From: Candidatus Tisiphia endosymbiont of Dioctria linearis
GTDB taxonomy: Bacteria > Pseudomonadota > Alphaproteobacteria > Rickettsiales > Rickettsiaceae
Assembly: GCF_964026545.1 (NCBI RefSeq)
Contig: NZ_OZ032156.1
Span: 620,001 to 684,000 of the forward strand
Reading direction: 5' to 3'
DNA length: 64,000 bases
Shown here: piece after piece, positions 9,089-18,207 of the stretch
Layout of the letters: every line of letters starts with the position of its first letter
Numbering within the stretch: the stretch's first letter is position 1
Notes under the pieces: generated by a model
The model's input: the letters and a program-made list of their open reading frames with translations, nothing else
What the model was told of the DNA's origin: nothing
Databases searched by the model: none
Program-made: the position numbers and the translations under genes

Positions 9089-10630
9089 TTAATACACCAT
9101 ATCAACATAATGTGCTACCTCTGACCCCCTTCCATCACAAGCTACTTCATTATGGTATTCTTGAGTACAGCTGAGAATAGTATCATTAATAATATTATCT
9201 TCATGCTCAAACATTGAGCTAAAAAATTTAAGAAATTTATTCTGAAAAGTGGTAAACTCAGATATATTGGTATTTGCAAAATTACCATCAGCAATGAAAG
9301 GAAGATGCTTGGACAAAGATACAAGCTGTACATCATTTAATCCTTTTAAGAATACTTGCAGAACATCATATTCTTTGGGTGATAATTTCATCAAGCCTTC
9401 TTTTAAAGAATCAACTTGCTTCTCAGTTAAGTTTATCGCTAATTTTGCTTCAAATTCTTCTGATATTACGTGAGTATTAACAGTATCCTTATCTTGTCCT
9501 TTTTTGTCAATATTATCGCTCTTTTTATCCTCGCTAAGAACACTAGACTCCTCAACACTTTGTGCATCATGAAGTTTTAAGTTTTCCTCTCTAGCTTGAA
9601 CATTCTTAACCAATGTTGTGCATAGTTTTTCAATCAATTCTTTATTATCTTCTACATATTTCTCAGCAGCCTTTTTTAATTTAGCCATATTCTCTGGTTT
9701 AGAATTATCTAATTTCGTAGACCCTTTTGGTACAGGAAGTAAAAATTCTGTAAATTGCCCATCTTCTGCTAAGTCTCGTTTAACTTCTGCTGTAGCAGCG
9801 TCTTGAGCAGCTTTCATTATGTCACCCACTAGCCCATTAGCCATCTGAGGTAATAGACCATCAAGGTGAGGTGGTAGAGGATCTTTTTTTTCATTGGGTG
9901 ATTTAAAGTTAAGGGCAACAAGCGTCATGTCATCTAACATCTCTCCTTGTTGATCACGATTTAACCCAGTTTTAAGATATTTTATAGCTTCTGCCGCTGG
10001 ACGATTATAACCTACCCCCCCATCAACAAGAACACGACTTACACCGTTCTCATCGTCAAACTTCACACTTTTAAAATAGCTAGGAGCTGCTGTAGTAGCG
10101 AGGATTACATCTTTTGCTTTAACACCAGGAGCATTATGACTATCAAAAATCTTAATAGATTCTTTTGCATTTAAGTCAAAAGTCGTTATAAGAACACGAC
10201 CTAGAAGATCCTCAAGCTTCATATCACCTAAATATTTGTCCAATAGTGCCTTAAGAGGTTTTTGGCTATATTTATGACTAAATATTTGCCCCATTTTTCC
10301 TACATGATACCAGTGTTGAGGGAAAATATCAGTGGTAGTATTTTCAAATAGTTCTAAAGCTTCTGCCGCTGAAAAACGCGGTTCTGTTGATCCAGGTTCT
10401 TTAGGGATTGCTAATAAGACTGCAATTAATCCACCAACACTAGTACCAGTAGAAGTTTGAAACATTTTAGATACAGGCATACCCGTTTGGCTTTCCATTT
10501 CTGCAAGCATCTCCAACTGCATAACTCCCTTGACCCCACCACCTGAGAGAGCAAGCATCGTGCCTACAGAATTCGTAGAAGAAGGCAAATGACTCTCTGC
10601 CTCTTTGGTTATAGAACTTTTTTTAACCAT
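9089..10630 (-). CDS. Patatin-like phospholipase
   Basis: Patatin-type serine lipase with a Ser-Asp dyad, 513 residues. The oxyanion loop SGGGVKG is at residues 29-35, the nucleophile motif GTSVGG has Ser64, and the Asp motif DGGVGYNRP is near residue 202. Related Rickettsia enzymes (Pat1, Pat2) are phospholipases A2 used in host entry or phagosome escape; this role is inferred. The C-terminal 200 residues, rich in Lys and Glu, have no domain I recognise and no signal peptide is seen. It stands alone between repeats, with a roughly 325-bp AT-rich gap to the divergent ProP gene. Confidence 0.93.
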   Translation of the reverse strand: MVKKSSITKEAESHLPSSTNSVGTMLALSGGGVKGVMQLEMLAEMESQTGMPVSKMFQTSTGTSVGGLIAVLLAIPKEPGSTEPRFSAAEALELFENTTTDIFPQHWYHVGKMGQIFSHKYSQKPLKALLDKYLGDMKLEDLLGRVLITTFDLNAKESIKIFDSHNAPGVKAKDVILATTAAPSYFKSVKFDDENGVSRVLVDGGVGYNRPAAEAIKYLKTGLNRDQQGEMLDDMTLVALNFKSPNEKKDPLPPHLDGLLPQMANGLVGDIMKAAQDAATAEVKRDLAEDGQFTEFLLPVPKGSTKLDNSKPENMAKLKKAAEKYVEDNKELIEKLCTTLVKNVQAREENLKLHDAQSVEESSVLSEDKKSDNIDKKGQDKDTVNTHVISEEFEAKLAINLTEKQVDSLKEGLMKLSPKEYDVLQVFLKGLNDVQLVSLSKHLPFIADGNFANTNISEFTTFQNKFLKFFSSMFEHEDNIINDTILSCTQEYHNEVACDGRGSEVAHYVDMVY

Positions 10631-10955
10631 AAAATAACTCCATATGTTATATAGATTACATAGAATACTAGATTTTACTTAGATTTATAGTAATGATTTT
10701 ACAAAAAAAGATCAAGCAATAGATAAAATAAGTTGCTAATTATTAGATAAAAATTAATTATATAGTAACAATTACGTTACTACGAAACTAAAGGTTGACA
10801 AAACTGCAATAATATGGTAAATAAGGTTATGATATAATTGGTTGTGTAGATTTTTTTAAAGATACTTACCACAAGAAAATAAAATTATTTTACGCTTTAT
10901 AAGTTTGTTAAGTTGTCTATAATCCGATTTAATTAAATTTATTGATAAGATATAG
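10631..10955. other. Intergenic region between divergent patatin and ProP genes
   Basis: About 325 bp of AT-rich sequence with no open frame worth noting. A TTGACA at 10795-10800 faces the ProP gene, with a weak TAAATA 17 bp downstream and a better-looking TATAAT-like run further on (10832-10837). This is probably the shared promoter region for both genes; only the hexamers are seen, the rest is inference. Confidence 0.35.
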
Positions 10956-12233
10956 ATGAGCAAACCTAAGTCCGTTTTTTTATCAGCAATTTCAGGAAAT
11001 ATACTAGAATATTACGATTTTACAGTATACTCAGTATTCTCACTAACGATTGGTCGTACGTTTTTTCCTGGAAATTCAGAATTTATACAAATAATGTTAA
11101 GTCTCTGTGTATTCGCAGTAGGATTTGTTACTAGACCAATAGGTGGCATATTTTTTGGTTATGTTGCAGATAAATATGGTCGTCGTATCTCCTTGATTAT
11201 TTCTATGCTTGGTATGACTATACCAACATTCACTATGGGGTTAATCCCTTCTTATTCTAGTATAGGAATTTGTGCACCTATAATATTGATTATAATGCGT
11301 CTCTTACAAGGTTTATGTATTAGTGGCGAAGGTGCTGGAACGGCTATTTTTATTCTAGAGCATCATCAAAATTTACGCCCAGGTTTTACGGCTGGTTTAG
11401 TAAATGGTTCAAACATTGCTGGTACATTAATTGCTACTCTTGTAGGAATTATTATTGAGCAATATTTTCATCATCTTGACTTTGCCTGGCGTTTCGCGTT
11501 TTTATTAGGTGGAGTTCTGGGGTTAGTTGGCTTTTATTTACGCCTTCGTGTATCAGAGACTCCCATTTTTAAAATGTTAGCTGAACAGAAAAAAACTTTA
11601 AAAGCTCCTTTTATCAACGTAGTAAGGACAGCTTGGAAGGCAATGTTTTTAACATTTTGTATTGGGGCAGTTGCTAGTAGTATCACATATTTAATAAAAA
11701 CTTATACCAATGTGTATTACCGCGATGTTATGCATTTTGATAATACAACTGCCCTTATTTATTTATTATATGCCAACTTTATAGCAATGATATCTATGCC
11801 ATTATTTGGTGGATTAACTGATATTATGGGAAAAATTAAGGTGCTAGTTTTAGTAAGTATAGCAGGCTTAATACTAATTTTACCTACTCTATTATCTATG
11901 TCATTACCGTCCATATGGCAACAAATTTTTGCTCTAACTATCTGGGGTATTCTTGGTGGGTCAATAGCTGGAACAGCCTATAGTGTCATTATAGTGTTAT
12001 TTTCTCCTGAACAAAAATTTTCTGGGGTAGCTTTTAGTTACAATTTGGGTATTGCCATGTTTGGTGGCACTTCTAGTGTTATTTCGCGTTGGCTTGTTGA
12101 AGAAACAGGCTTGTTTTATGCTCCTGCCTTTTATATTATAACTATTTATAGTATATTTTTAGTTATCATTTATTTTATGAGGAATGAAATAAGACGATTA
12201 ATTAAGGCTAATAGCTACAAGAGAGATATTTAA
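10956..12233 (+). CDS. proP: MFS transporter, ProP type (second in window)
   Basis: A 425-residue MFS carrier with about twelve spans. TM1 begins SAISGNILEYYDFTVYSVFS, the loop 2-3 motif is FFGYVADKYGRRISL, and LLQGLCISGEGAGTAIFILE matches the TM4-5 region of metabolite:H+ symporters. It is more divergent from the carrier at 7534-8862 than a recent duplicate would be. The predicted role is uptake of a host osmolyte or small metabolite over the inner membrane; the substrate is unknown. The gene stands alone and is followed by a 370-bp stretch of degenerate repeats. Confidence 0.9.
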   Translation: MSKPKSVFLSAISGNILEYYDFTVYSVFSLTIGRTFFPGNSEFIQIMLSLCVFAVGFVTRPIGGIFFGYVADKYGRRISLIISMLGMTIPTFTMGLIPSYSSIGICAPIILIIMRLLQGLCISGEGAGTAIFILEHHQNLRPGFTAGLVNGSNIAGTLIATLVGIIIEQYFHHLDFAWRFAFLLGGVLGLVGFYLRLRVSETPIFKMLAEQKKTLKAPFINVVRTAWKAMFLTFCIGAVASSITYLIKTYTNVYYRDVMHFDNTTALIYLLYANFIAMISMPLFGGLTDIMGKIKVLVLVSIAGLILILPTLLSMSLPSIWQQIFALTIWGILGGSIAGTAYSVIIVLFSPEQKFSGVAFSYNLGIAMFGGTSSVISRWLVEETGLFYAPAFYIITIYSIFLVIIYFMRNEIRRLIKANSYKRDI

Positions 12234-12311
12234 AAATTGCATAAAAGTATAAGGCATCTATTAGAGAGGAGTGTGAAAACCGCACGACGAAATAATCTAT
12301 AGGATAAGTTT

Positions 12312-12495
12312 CATGGATTGCCGCACTCACGTACGTTCGCTCGCAATGACGTATACATCTATAACTCGTCATTGCGAGGAGACCGTAAGGTCGACGAAGC
12401 AATCTAGTTCTAGTTACTTTCGTGGATGCTTCGTCGCTACTAAGCTAGCTCCTCGCAATGACAGCTGTTGCCAAGTGACTCCTCGCAATGATGCC
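12312..12495. repeat. Cluster of family B repeats after proP
   Basis: The 369-bp gap 12234-12602 holds no gene. A half copy at 12312-12350 (GGATTGCCGCACTCACG to CGCAATGAC) is followed by a complete copy at 12368-12462 (GTCATTGCGAGGAG to CCTCGCAATGAC) and another half end at 12470-12491 (ACTCCTCGCAATGA). Short open frames here are made of repeat sequence and are not genes. A TAGGTTAGCTATATAAAG at 12519 resembles the flank motif seen at other family B copies. Confidence 0.85.
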
Positions 12496-12602
12496 TGGAA
12501 TATCTAAAACATTAATAGGTTAGCTATATAAAGAAATTATTTTTTAAAAAAGTCTTAGTGGAAGAAATTTTTGGAGTATACTCTAACATGGTTTGAAAAA
12601 TT

Positions 12603-13436
12603 ATGACAACTAATAAAAAAAAGGCGGCAATATGGTTCACAAATTTACGTGATCAAGTATGTAGCGAATTAGAGAAAATTGAGCTTGAGTATAGCAAAGC
12701 AAGAGGTTTAGCACCCGCAAAATTCATACAATCCCCCTGGGATAGAAAAAGCGGTGGTGGTGGAGTAATGTCTATAATGCGTGGCAACTTATTTGAGAAA
12801 GTTGGGGTAAATATTTCTACAGTTTTTGGAGAATTATCTTCAGAATTTAGTAAAAATATACTGGGTACGGAAAATAGTAGGAAATTTTTTGCTACTGGTA
12901 TTTCTATCGTTGCTCACCTTACTTCTCCATTAGTGCCAGCAGTACATTTCAACACCCGCTATATTGAAACTGCTAATCGTTGGTTTGGCGGTGGTGGAGA
13001 CCTAACGCCATTTTATCCTGATAAAAATGAGACGGCAAGATTTCACACTGCTTTTAAACAAGCTTGTAATAAATATGATCCAAGTTATTATCCTAAATTT
13101 ACAAAACAATGCGATGAATATTTTTACTTAAAACATCGGAATGAACCAAGGGGAGTAGGAGGTATATTTTATGATTATTTAAATACCGGAGATTTTAACA
13201 ATGATTTTTCTTTTACTAAAGATGTAGGACAAGCATTTTTAACAGTATATCCTGAAATTGTTAGAACAAAAATGCTTCTACCCTGGAGCAAGGAACAAAG
13301 AGATTATCAATTAGTACGTCGAGGTAGATATGTTGAGTTTAACTTACTATATGATCGTGGTACATTATTTGGTTTAATGACAGACGGTAATGTTGAAGCA
13401 ATATTAATGTCTCTGCCTCCAGAGGTACGCTGGTAG
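12603..13436 (+). CDS. hemF: Oxygen-dependent coproporphyrinogen III oxidase
   Basis: HemF carries out oxidative decarboxylation of coproporphyrinogen III to protoporphyrinogen IX, a late step of haem synthesis in the cytosol. The 277-residue protein has the family signature WFGGGGDLTPFYPD near residue 128, the block NEPRGVGGIFYDYLN near 180, and the C-terminal VRRGRYVEFNLLYDRGTLFG. All parts of the family appear present and the length is normal. It sits alone between repeat-rich gaps, so it probably has its own promoter. Confidence 0.97.
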   Translation: MTTNKKKAAIWFTNLRDQVCSELEKIELEYSKARGLAPAKFIQSPWDRKSGGGGVMSIMRGNLFEKVGVNISTVFGELSSEFSKNILGTENSRKFFATGISIVAHLTSPLVPAVHFNTRYIETANRWFGGGGDLTPFYPDKNETARFHTAFKQACNKYDPSYYPKFTKQCDEYFYLKHRNEPRGVGGIFYDYLNTGDFNNDFSFTKDVGQAFLTVYPEIVRTKMLLPWSKEQRDYQLVRRGRYVEFNLLYDRGTLFGLMTDGNVEAILMSLPPEVRW

Positions 13437-13483
13437 CCTATAATTTTTCAGAAGAAAGCATTGTTAAAAAAGATAAGATATAC

Positions 13484-13664
13484 GTGAGCATTCACAGTTT
13501 TTTTGCTGTTTTTTTATGATGAATAAAAAATCTATTTGCCAAGTGTCATTGCGAGGAGTCGCTTTGTGACGACGTGGCAATCCAAAAAATGATCAGGAAT
13601 GGATTACTTCGACTACTACGTAGTCTCGCAATGACGTCTTGTACTTTTTTCCGTGAATGCTCAC
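13484..13664. repeat. Composite palindrome: family B core nested in longer inverted arms
   Basis: The outer perfect 12-bp inverted repeat is GTGAGCATTCAC (13484-13495) against GTGAATGCTCAC (13653-13664). Inside lies a family B core, 13545-13635, with GTCATTGCGAGGAG and CTCGCAATGAC ends. The outer arm sequence (GACGTCTTGTACTTTTTTCC then GTGAATGCTCAC) recurs at 59890-59935 and, inverted, at 63590-63625, so the long form is a genuine larger element. Outside the element nothing else is seen between hemF and alaS. Confidence 0.85.
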
Positions 13665-13777
13665 AGATATACTTAATATGTGACAATGCAGGACATCACA
13701 TAATTTGAAAAATACAGATTTTTCAGTATATATATTAGGTTCTGTTGACAAAATATTTTTCCAAGGATCATTTACTC

Positions 13778-16567
13778 ATGACTAAACTTACCACTGAAGA
13801 AATTAGAAGTAAATTTATAAGTTATTTTGTTGAAAATAATCATGTACACGTTCCAGCTAGTTCTCTTATTCCTCATAATGATCCTAGTTTAATGTTTGTT
13901 AATTCTGGGATGGTACAATTTAAAAACGTTTTTACCGGTCAAGAAAATAGAAATTATCAAAGAGCGGTTACTAGTCAGAAATCACTACGGGCTGGTGGCA
14001 AGCATAATGATCTTGAGAATGTTGGTTATACTGCAAGACATCATACATTCTTTGAAATGTTGGGCAATTTTTCTTTTGGTGATTATTTTAAGGAAGAAGC
14101 AATATATCATGCTTGGAATCTTTTAACCAAGGAATTTGCTATAGCTAAAGAAAAACTATATGTAACGGTTTATCATACTGATGAAGAAGCAGCTACATAT
14201 TGGAAAAAAATTGCTAATTTAAGCGATGAGCGAATTATAAAAATAAAAACCACTGATAATTTTTGGTCAATGGGAGATACTGGACCTTGTGGACCATGTT
14301 CAGAAATTTTTTATGATCATGGAGAGCAGATACAAGGCGGGTTGCCAGGAACGCAAGAGCAAGATGGTGATCGCTTCATTGAGATTTGGAATATGGTCTT
14401 TATGCAATTTGAACAAGTCGATAGTGATACTAGGATTGAATTGCCTAAAAAATCCATTGATACCGGTATGGGGTTAGAGCGTATTAGTGCTGTGATGCAA
14501 AATGTCTATAATAATTATGACACAGATTTATTTAAGGAAATAATCGCCTATACCGAGAATATAGTAAAAGTTAAGGTAGAAGGAGAGGCTAAGTTTTCTT
14601 ACCGGGTTATTGCAGATCATTTACGAGCTTGTGCTTTTTTAATTAGTGATGGCATCATGCCCTCAAATGAAGGTAGAGGATATGTACTTAGGCGTATTAT
14701 GCGTCGGAGTATGAGGCATGCCCATATACTTGGTAGTAGCGAACCTTTAATGTATAGACTGCTTCCTAAATTAGTAGAGATTATGGGAACAACTTATCCC
14801 GAACTGAGAAGGGCTGAGGATTTTGCCAGTAATATCCTGGAACAGGAGGAAATAAGATTTAAAGCAACTCTTGAAAGAGGTCTTAAATTACTTGATGATG
14901 AAACAAACCATCTTAGTAAAAATTCAGAGCTTTCAGGAGAAATAGTTTTTAAATTATATGATACATACGGCTTTCCTGTCGATTTAACTGAAGATATATT
15001 AAAATCTAAACAAATCTCCATTGATCTTGATGGCTTTAATAATAAGATGCAAGAGCAAAAAGACAGGGCAAGAAAATCTTGGTTAGGTTCGAATGAATCT
15101 AAAACAGATAAGATGTGGTTTGATATTAAAGCAGAATTTGGTAGCACCGAATTTTTGGGTTATTATTTGAATGAGGCGGAAGGTAAGATATTAGCTCTCA
15201 TTAAAGATAATAAATTAGTTGATACTATAGAAACTAATGAGGAAAGATTTATTTTAATTAGTAATCAAACTCCTTTTTATGGGGAATCTGGTGGACAGAT
15301 GGGGGATATAGGTTATATCAAATCTAGCAACAGTAAAATTAGAGTAGTAGATACTGTAAAATATCTTGGTTCAATAATTGCTCATATATGTATTTGGCAG
15401 GAAGGAACCAACATTAAGGTTGGAGATAGTGCCGATTTTGCTATTGATGTCAAATATCGTAATAATTTAAGAATTCATCATTCGGCAACTCATATATTAC
15501 ATGCAGTATTACATCAAGTACTTGGTAAACATGTAACGCAGAAAGGATCGTTGGTAGCATATGATCGTTTACGTTTTGATATTAGTCATATGGCGGCATT
15601 AACCCAAAAAGAAATTATCTTGATAGAAGATAAAGTAAATCAGATTATTACTGATAATTCAAAAGTTACTACAACATTAATGTCAACAGACGACGCTATT
15701 AAAGCAGGGGCTATGGCTTTATTTGGTGAAAAATATGATTCTGAAGTACGGGTGGTAGGGATGAATTCGCTTGAGTTATGTGGTGGTACACATGTTACTA
15801 GAACTGGTGATATTGGGATGTTTAAAATTACCAGTGAAAGTGCTATTGCAGCTGGCGTTAGAAGGATAGAAGCGGTTTGCGGTGAATTTGTCTTAAAGCT
15901 AATTAGGCAGAATGATGCAATGATTGAAAATATATCTACCGCCTTAAAAATAGGTAAGAATGAACTTATTGATAAAGTTAATAGTCTAATTGCTAGTAAG
16001 AAACAATTAGAAGATCAGTTAGTATCTCTGCAGGTCTCGATGCTTGATTTGAATATTGAACAGATTGCCAAAGAATCAGTCAATGTATACTCGAATGATT
16101 CTGCGAATTGGAACATAAAACAAGGGGTGAGCGAGCGGAGCGTAGTAAACCTACGTGAGCACGCGAATACCCCGCAGTTTTGCGGAGCCAATTCGCAGGA
16201 GCAGAAGAGTATAAAGTTTGTCTACAAGCTAGTACATAATATAGATAGTAAAATATTACGCTTATCTGCTGAACGAATAGTTGATAAGTCTGATAATCTT
16301 GTAGTTATATATATAGCTATGCCGGAAAAATCTAAAGAGGTTAGTGGTAGCACAGGGCATAATGCTTGCAAATTATCGATTACAGTTGCTGTTAGTAAAA
16401 AAATCAGTGATAAGGTTCATGCTGGTAATTTGGCTAAAGAAATATCTATATTCCTTGGCGGTAGTGGCGGTGGTGGTCAAGCGAATATAGCTCAGGCAGG
16501 TGGTGCAGATGTAAGTAAACTAGGAAAGTTACCAAACATGATAAAGGGGGTGTTATCAGAACTTTAA
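13778..16567 (+). CDS. alaS: Alanyl-tRNA synthetase with an in-frame repeat insertion
   Basis: AlaRS charges tRNA-Ala; class II catalytic core at the N-terminus (SQKSLRAGGKHNDLENVG, FFEMLGNFSFGDYF), editing domain with HHSATHILHAVL and LCGGTHVTRTGD, and the C-Ala domain ending FLGGSGGGGQANIAQAGG. I chose the ATG at 13778 (MTKLTTEEIR), which matches family starts; a TTG 33 bp upstream is in frame but less likely. A family C palindrome (16086-16213) adds about 43 residues, including QGVSERSVVNLREHAN, between the editing and C-Ala regions, giving 929 residues versus roughly 880 usual. The frame survives, so the enzyme is probably active. Confidence 0.96.
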   Translation: MTKLTTEEIRSKFISYFVENNHVHVPASSLIPHNDPSLMFVNSGMVQFKNVFTGQENRNYQRAVTSQKSLRAGGKHNDLENVGYTARHHTFFEMLGNFSFGDYFKEEAIYHAWNLLTKEFAIAKEKLYVTVYHTDEEAATYWKKIANLSDERIIKIKTTDNFWSMGDTGPCGPCSEIFYDHGEQIQGGLPGTQEQDGDRFIEIWNMVFMQFEQVDSDTRIELPKKSIDTGMGLERISAVMQNVYNNYDTDLFKEIIAYTENIVKVKVEGEAKFSYRVIADHLRACAFLISDGIMPSNEGRGYVLRRIMRRSMRHAHILGSSEPLMYRLLPKLVEIMGTTYPELRRAEDFASNILEQEEIRFKATLERGLKLLDDETNHLSKNSELSGEIVFKLYDTYGFPVDLTEDILKSKQISIDLDGFNNKMQEQKDRARKSWLGSNESKTDKMWFDIKAEFGSTEFLGYYLNEAEGKILALIKDNKLVDTIETNEERFILISNQTPFYGESGGQMGDIGYIKSSNSKIRVVDTVKYLGSIIAHICIWQEGTNIKVGDSADFAIDVKYRNNLRIHHSATHILHAVLHQVLGKHVTQKGSLVAYDRLRFDISHMAALTQKEIILIEDKVNQIITDNSKVTTTLMSTDDAIKAGAMALFGEKYDSEVRVVGMNSLELCGGTHVTRTGDIGMFKITSESAIAAGVRRIEAVCGEFVLKLIRQNDAMIENISTALKIGKNELIDKVNSLIASKKQLEDQLVSLQVSMLDLNIEQIAKESVNVYSNDSANWNIKQGVSERSVVNLREHANTPQFCGANSQEQKSIKFVYKLVHNIDSKILRLSAERIVDKSDNLVVIYIAMPEKSKEVSGSTGHNACKLSITVAVSKKISDKVHAGNLAKEISIFLGGSGGGGQANIAQAGGADVSKLGKLPNMIKGVLSEL
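16086..16213. repeat. Family C palindrome inserted in alaS
   Basis: Starts TATACTC and ends GAGTATA, with inner arms such as TCTGCGAATTGG against CCAATTCGCAGGA and CCGCAGTTTTGCGG. The 128-bp element is read through in the alaS frame without a stop. The same ends and inner motif (TTTTGCGGAGCCAATTC) occur in the intergenic copy at 18009-18136. Confidence 0.85.
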
Positions 16568-16746
16568 CGGATTAGATATATGGTATTTCTGACACAGATA
16601 CTAAAGAGTTTAAAATGTAATATTAGAATAATTTTATGCTTTTAAGTAGTGATATGATAGTATATAATGCAGGCAATGGGTGTTTGACAATTTTTTGTTA
16701 GGCAAATGTAAATCAGTAGCTTATTTAATAATTTAAGGAGTTTGTT

Positions 16747-17211
16747 ATGATACTAAAAAAAACCACAATAGCTTTTTTGGCACTATTTATGCTTTCTGGG
16801 TGTGGTGCAAAGAAAAAACCGATAGATACGGGTATAACTAATGAAGTTGAGGAAAGTTCTCTAGCTTCTGATTTTGAAAGACGTGCTGGTGACAGGGTAT
16901 TTTTTGCTCTTAATAAATCAGATATTTCACCTCAAACAAAAGAGCAGCTAAATAAACAAGCTGTTTGGTTAAAAAGTCATCCTAAAGTAACAGCCATTAT
17001 TGAAGGGCATTGTGATGAGAGAGGCACAAGAGAATATAACTTGGCGCTTGGTGAGAGAAGAGCAGAGGCTGTTCGAAAATACTTAACTACTCTAGGAGTT
17101 GAGAAAAGCAGGCTTGATACTATCTCTTACGGTAAAGAGAGACCAGCTGTTGATGGTGATAACGAAGCAGCTTGGGCACAGAACCGTAGAGCTGTAACTT
17201 CTGTAAAATAA
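16747..17211 (+). CDS. pal: Peptidoglycan-associated outer membrane lipoprotein
   Basis: Pal anchors the outer membrane to peptidoglycan and works with Tol proteins in envelope constriction. The first 20 residues are a lipoprotein signal with lipobox LSGC (Cys20 the lipidated residue). The OmpA-like domain has the peptidoglycan-binding block HCDERGTREYNLALGERRA near residue 98 and ends RRAVTSVK. The 154-residue length is normal. AAGGAG lies 8 bp before the ATG, and a strong hairpin terminator follows at 17279, so the gene is probably a single unit; tolB is not adjacent. Confidence 0.96.
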   Translation: MILKKTTIAFLALFMLSGCGAKKKPIDTGITNEVEESSLASDFERRAGDRVFFALNKSDISPQTKEQLNKQAVWLKSHPKVTAIIEGHCDERGTREYNLALGERRAEAVRKYLTTLGVEKSRLDTISYGKERPAVDGDNEAAWAQNRRAVTSVK

Positions 17212-17278
17212 GGTATGTTAAATGATTTAAAGAATTGGAACTAAACAAGAACCAGTTCTTTAGAACAGAAAAATATAG

Positions 17279-17312
17279 AAAAGGGTCAGCATCTTTTTGT
17301 TGACCCTTTTCT
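17279..17312 (+). terminator. Rho-independent terminator after pal
   Basis: AAAAGGGTCA (17279-17288) pairs perfectly with TGACCCTTTT (17301-17310) across a 12-base loop, and the T-run of the second arm continues into CTATTATCTTTC. Because the arms begin with A-run and end in T-run it could work in both directions. It is the clearest terminator in the window. Confidence 0.85.
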
Positions 17313-17464
17313 ATTATCTTTCAATAAACCTCTTTTATGTGATTAATAAGGGGTGACAGATTTTTAGAACGTACAAAGTTCCCTTTGCTGCTATCAAATT
17401 ACACCTTTGTTAACAGTAATTATCTTTTATCTAAGATTTAAAAAAAATAAAAAATATTATCTTT

Positions 17465-17905
17465 ATGAACATTAAAGTTAAAAGATTAGAACATTCTGTA
17501 GACATTTTGCCTGGTTATGCTACCCAGCAAAGTAGCGGTATGGATCTAATAGCAGCAAATATTGAGCCAATAACTATAAAATCACAAGAAGTAAAGTTAG
17601 TACCCACAGGAATTTGCATAGCTTTACCTACTCATTTAGAAGCTCAAATCAGACCAAGGTCAGGTTTAGCACTAAAACATGGCATTACTGTACTAAATTC
17701 ACCTGGTACAATTGATGCCGACTATCGTGGTGAGATAAAAGTAATTTTAATTAATCATGCTAAGGAGGATTTTATAATTGAACGTGGCATGAAAATTGCT
17801 CAGATGGTTATTGCTAGATATGAACAGATATTATGGGATGAGGTGGATTTGTTAGATGAAACATCTAGAGGTTCTGGTGGATTTGGTTCGACTGGAAAAT
17901 TTTAA
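17465..17905 (+). CDS. dut: dUTP diphosphatase
   Basis: Trimeric dUTPase that hydrolyses dUTP to dUMP and PPi, keeping uracil out of DNA and feeding dTMP synthesis. All five conserved motifs are present in 146 residues: SSGMDLIA (1), [11 protein letters not shown] (2), [13 protein letters not shown] with the catalytic Asp (3), [10 protein letters not shown] (4) and [12 protein letters not shown] (5). The length is standard. It stands alone, 250 bp after pal and upstream of a GC-rich hairpin. Confidence 0.98.
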   Translation: MNIKVKRLEHSVDILPGYATQQSSGMDLIAANIEPITIKSQEVKLVPTGICIALPTHLEAQIRPRSGLALKHGITVLNSPGTIDADYRGEIKVILINHAKEDFIIERGMKIAQMVIARYEQILWDEVDLLDETSRGSGGFGSTGKF

Positions 17906-17950
17906 GTTATACTAGGCTCTGTGAACAAAATGCTTGATATTGTTTATGAT

Positions 17951-17991
17951 TATATAATTTATGGTCGCGGTCGCGACCGATAAACTATATA
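17951..17991 (+). terminator. GC-rich hairpin downstream of dut
   Basis: GGTCGCG (17963-17969) and CGCGACC (17972-17978) form a tight 7-bp stem with a two-base gap, extended by ATTTAT against GATAAA and TATA against CTATATA. A run of four T follows at 17991. The perfect dyad in an AT-rich setting suggests a terminator for dut or a protein-binding dyad; it could also be a scrap of a repeat. Confidence 0.45.
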
Positions 17992-18008
17992 TTTTGAATA
18001 AGCTCTTT

Positions 18009-18136
18009 TATACTCGAATGCTCTGAAGAATGAAAACGATAAACAAGGGAGGCGAACACAGCATAGTAAATGTTGTCTCTCTCATGCAAATGTCCAGCCG
18101 TTTTGCGGAGCCAATTCTTTAAAGCATTTGAGTATA
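18009..18136. repeat. Family C palindrome, intergenic copy
   Basis: Runs from TATACTCGAATGC to GCATTTGAGTATA, which are near-perfect inverted ends. The interior CGTTTTGCGGAGCCAATTC matches the copy inserted in alaS. It lies between dut and the methyltransferase remnant. Confidence 0.85.
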
Positions 18137-18207
18137 TTGAGGTTACTGATTGACATTAACCATGATTTATATAATATAGTAACCTATACATATGAAAGGG
18201 TTACTAT

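Noticed and set aside
10795..10837. Sigma-70 promoter for ProP
   Set aside because: TTGACA is good but the -10 candidate at the correct spacing is weak, so it is only mentioned under the intergenic region and not called as a promoter.
12208..12507. Two short overlapping open frames after proP
   Set aside because: They consist of family B palindromic sequence read on both strands.
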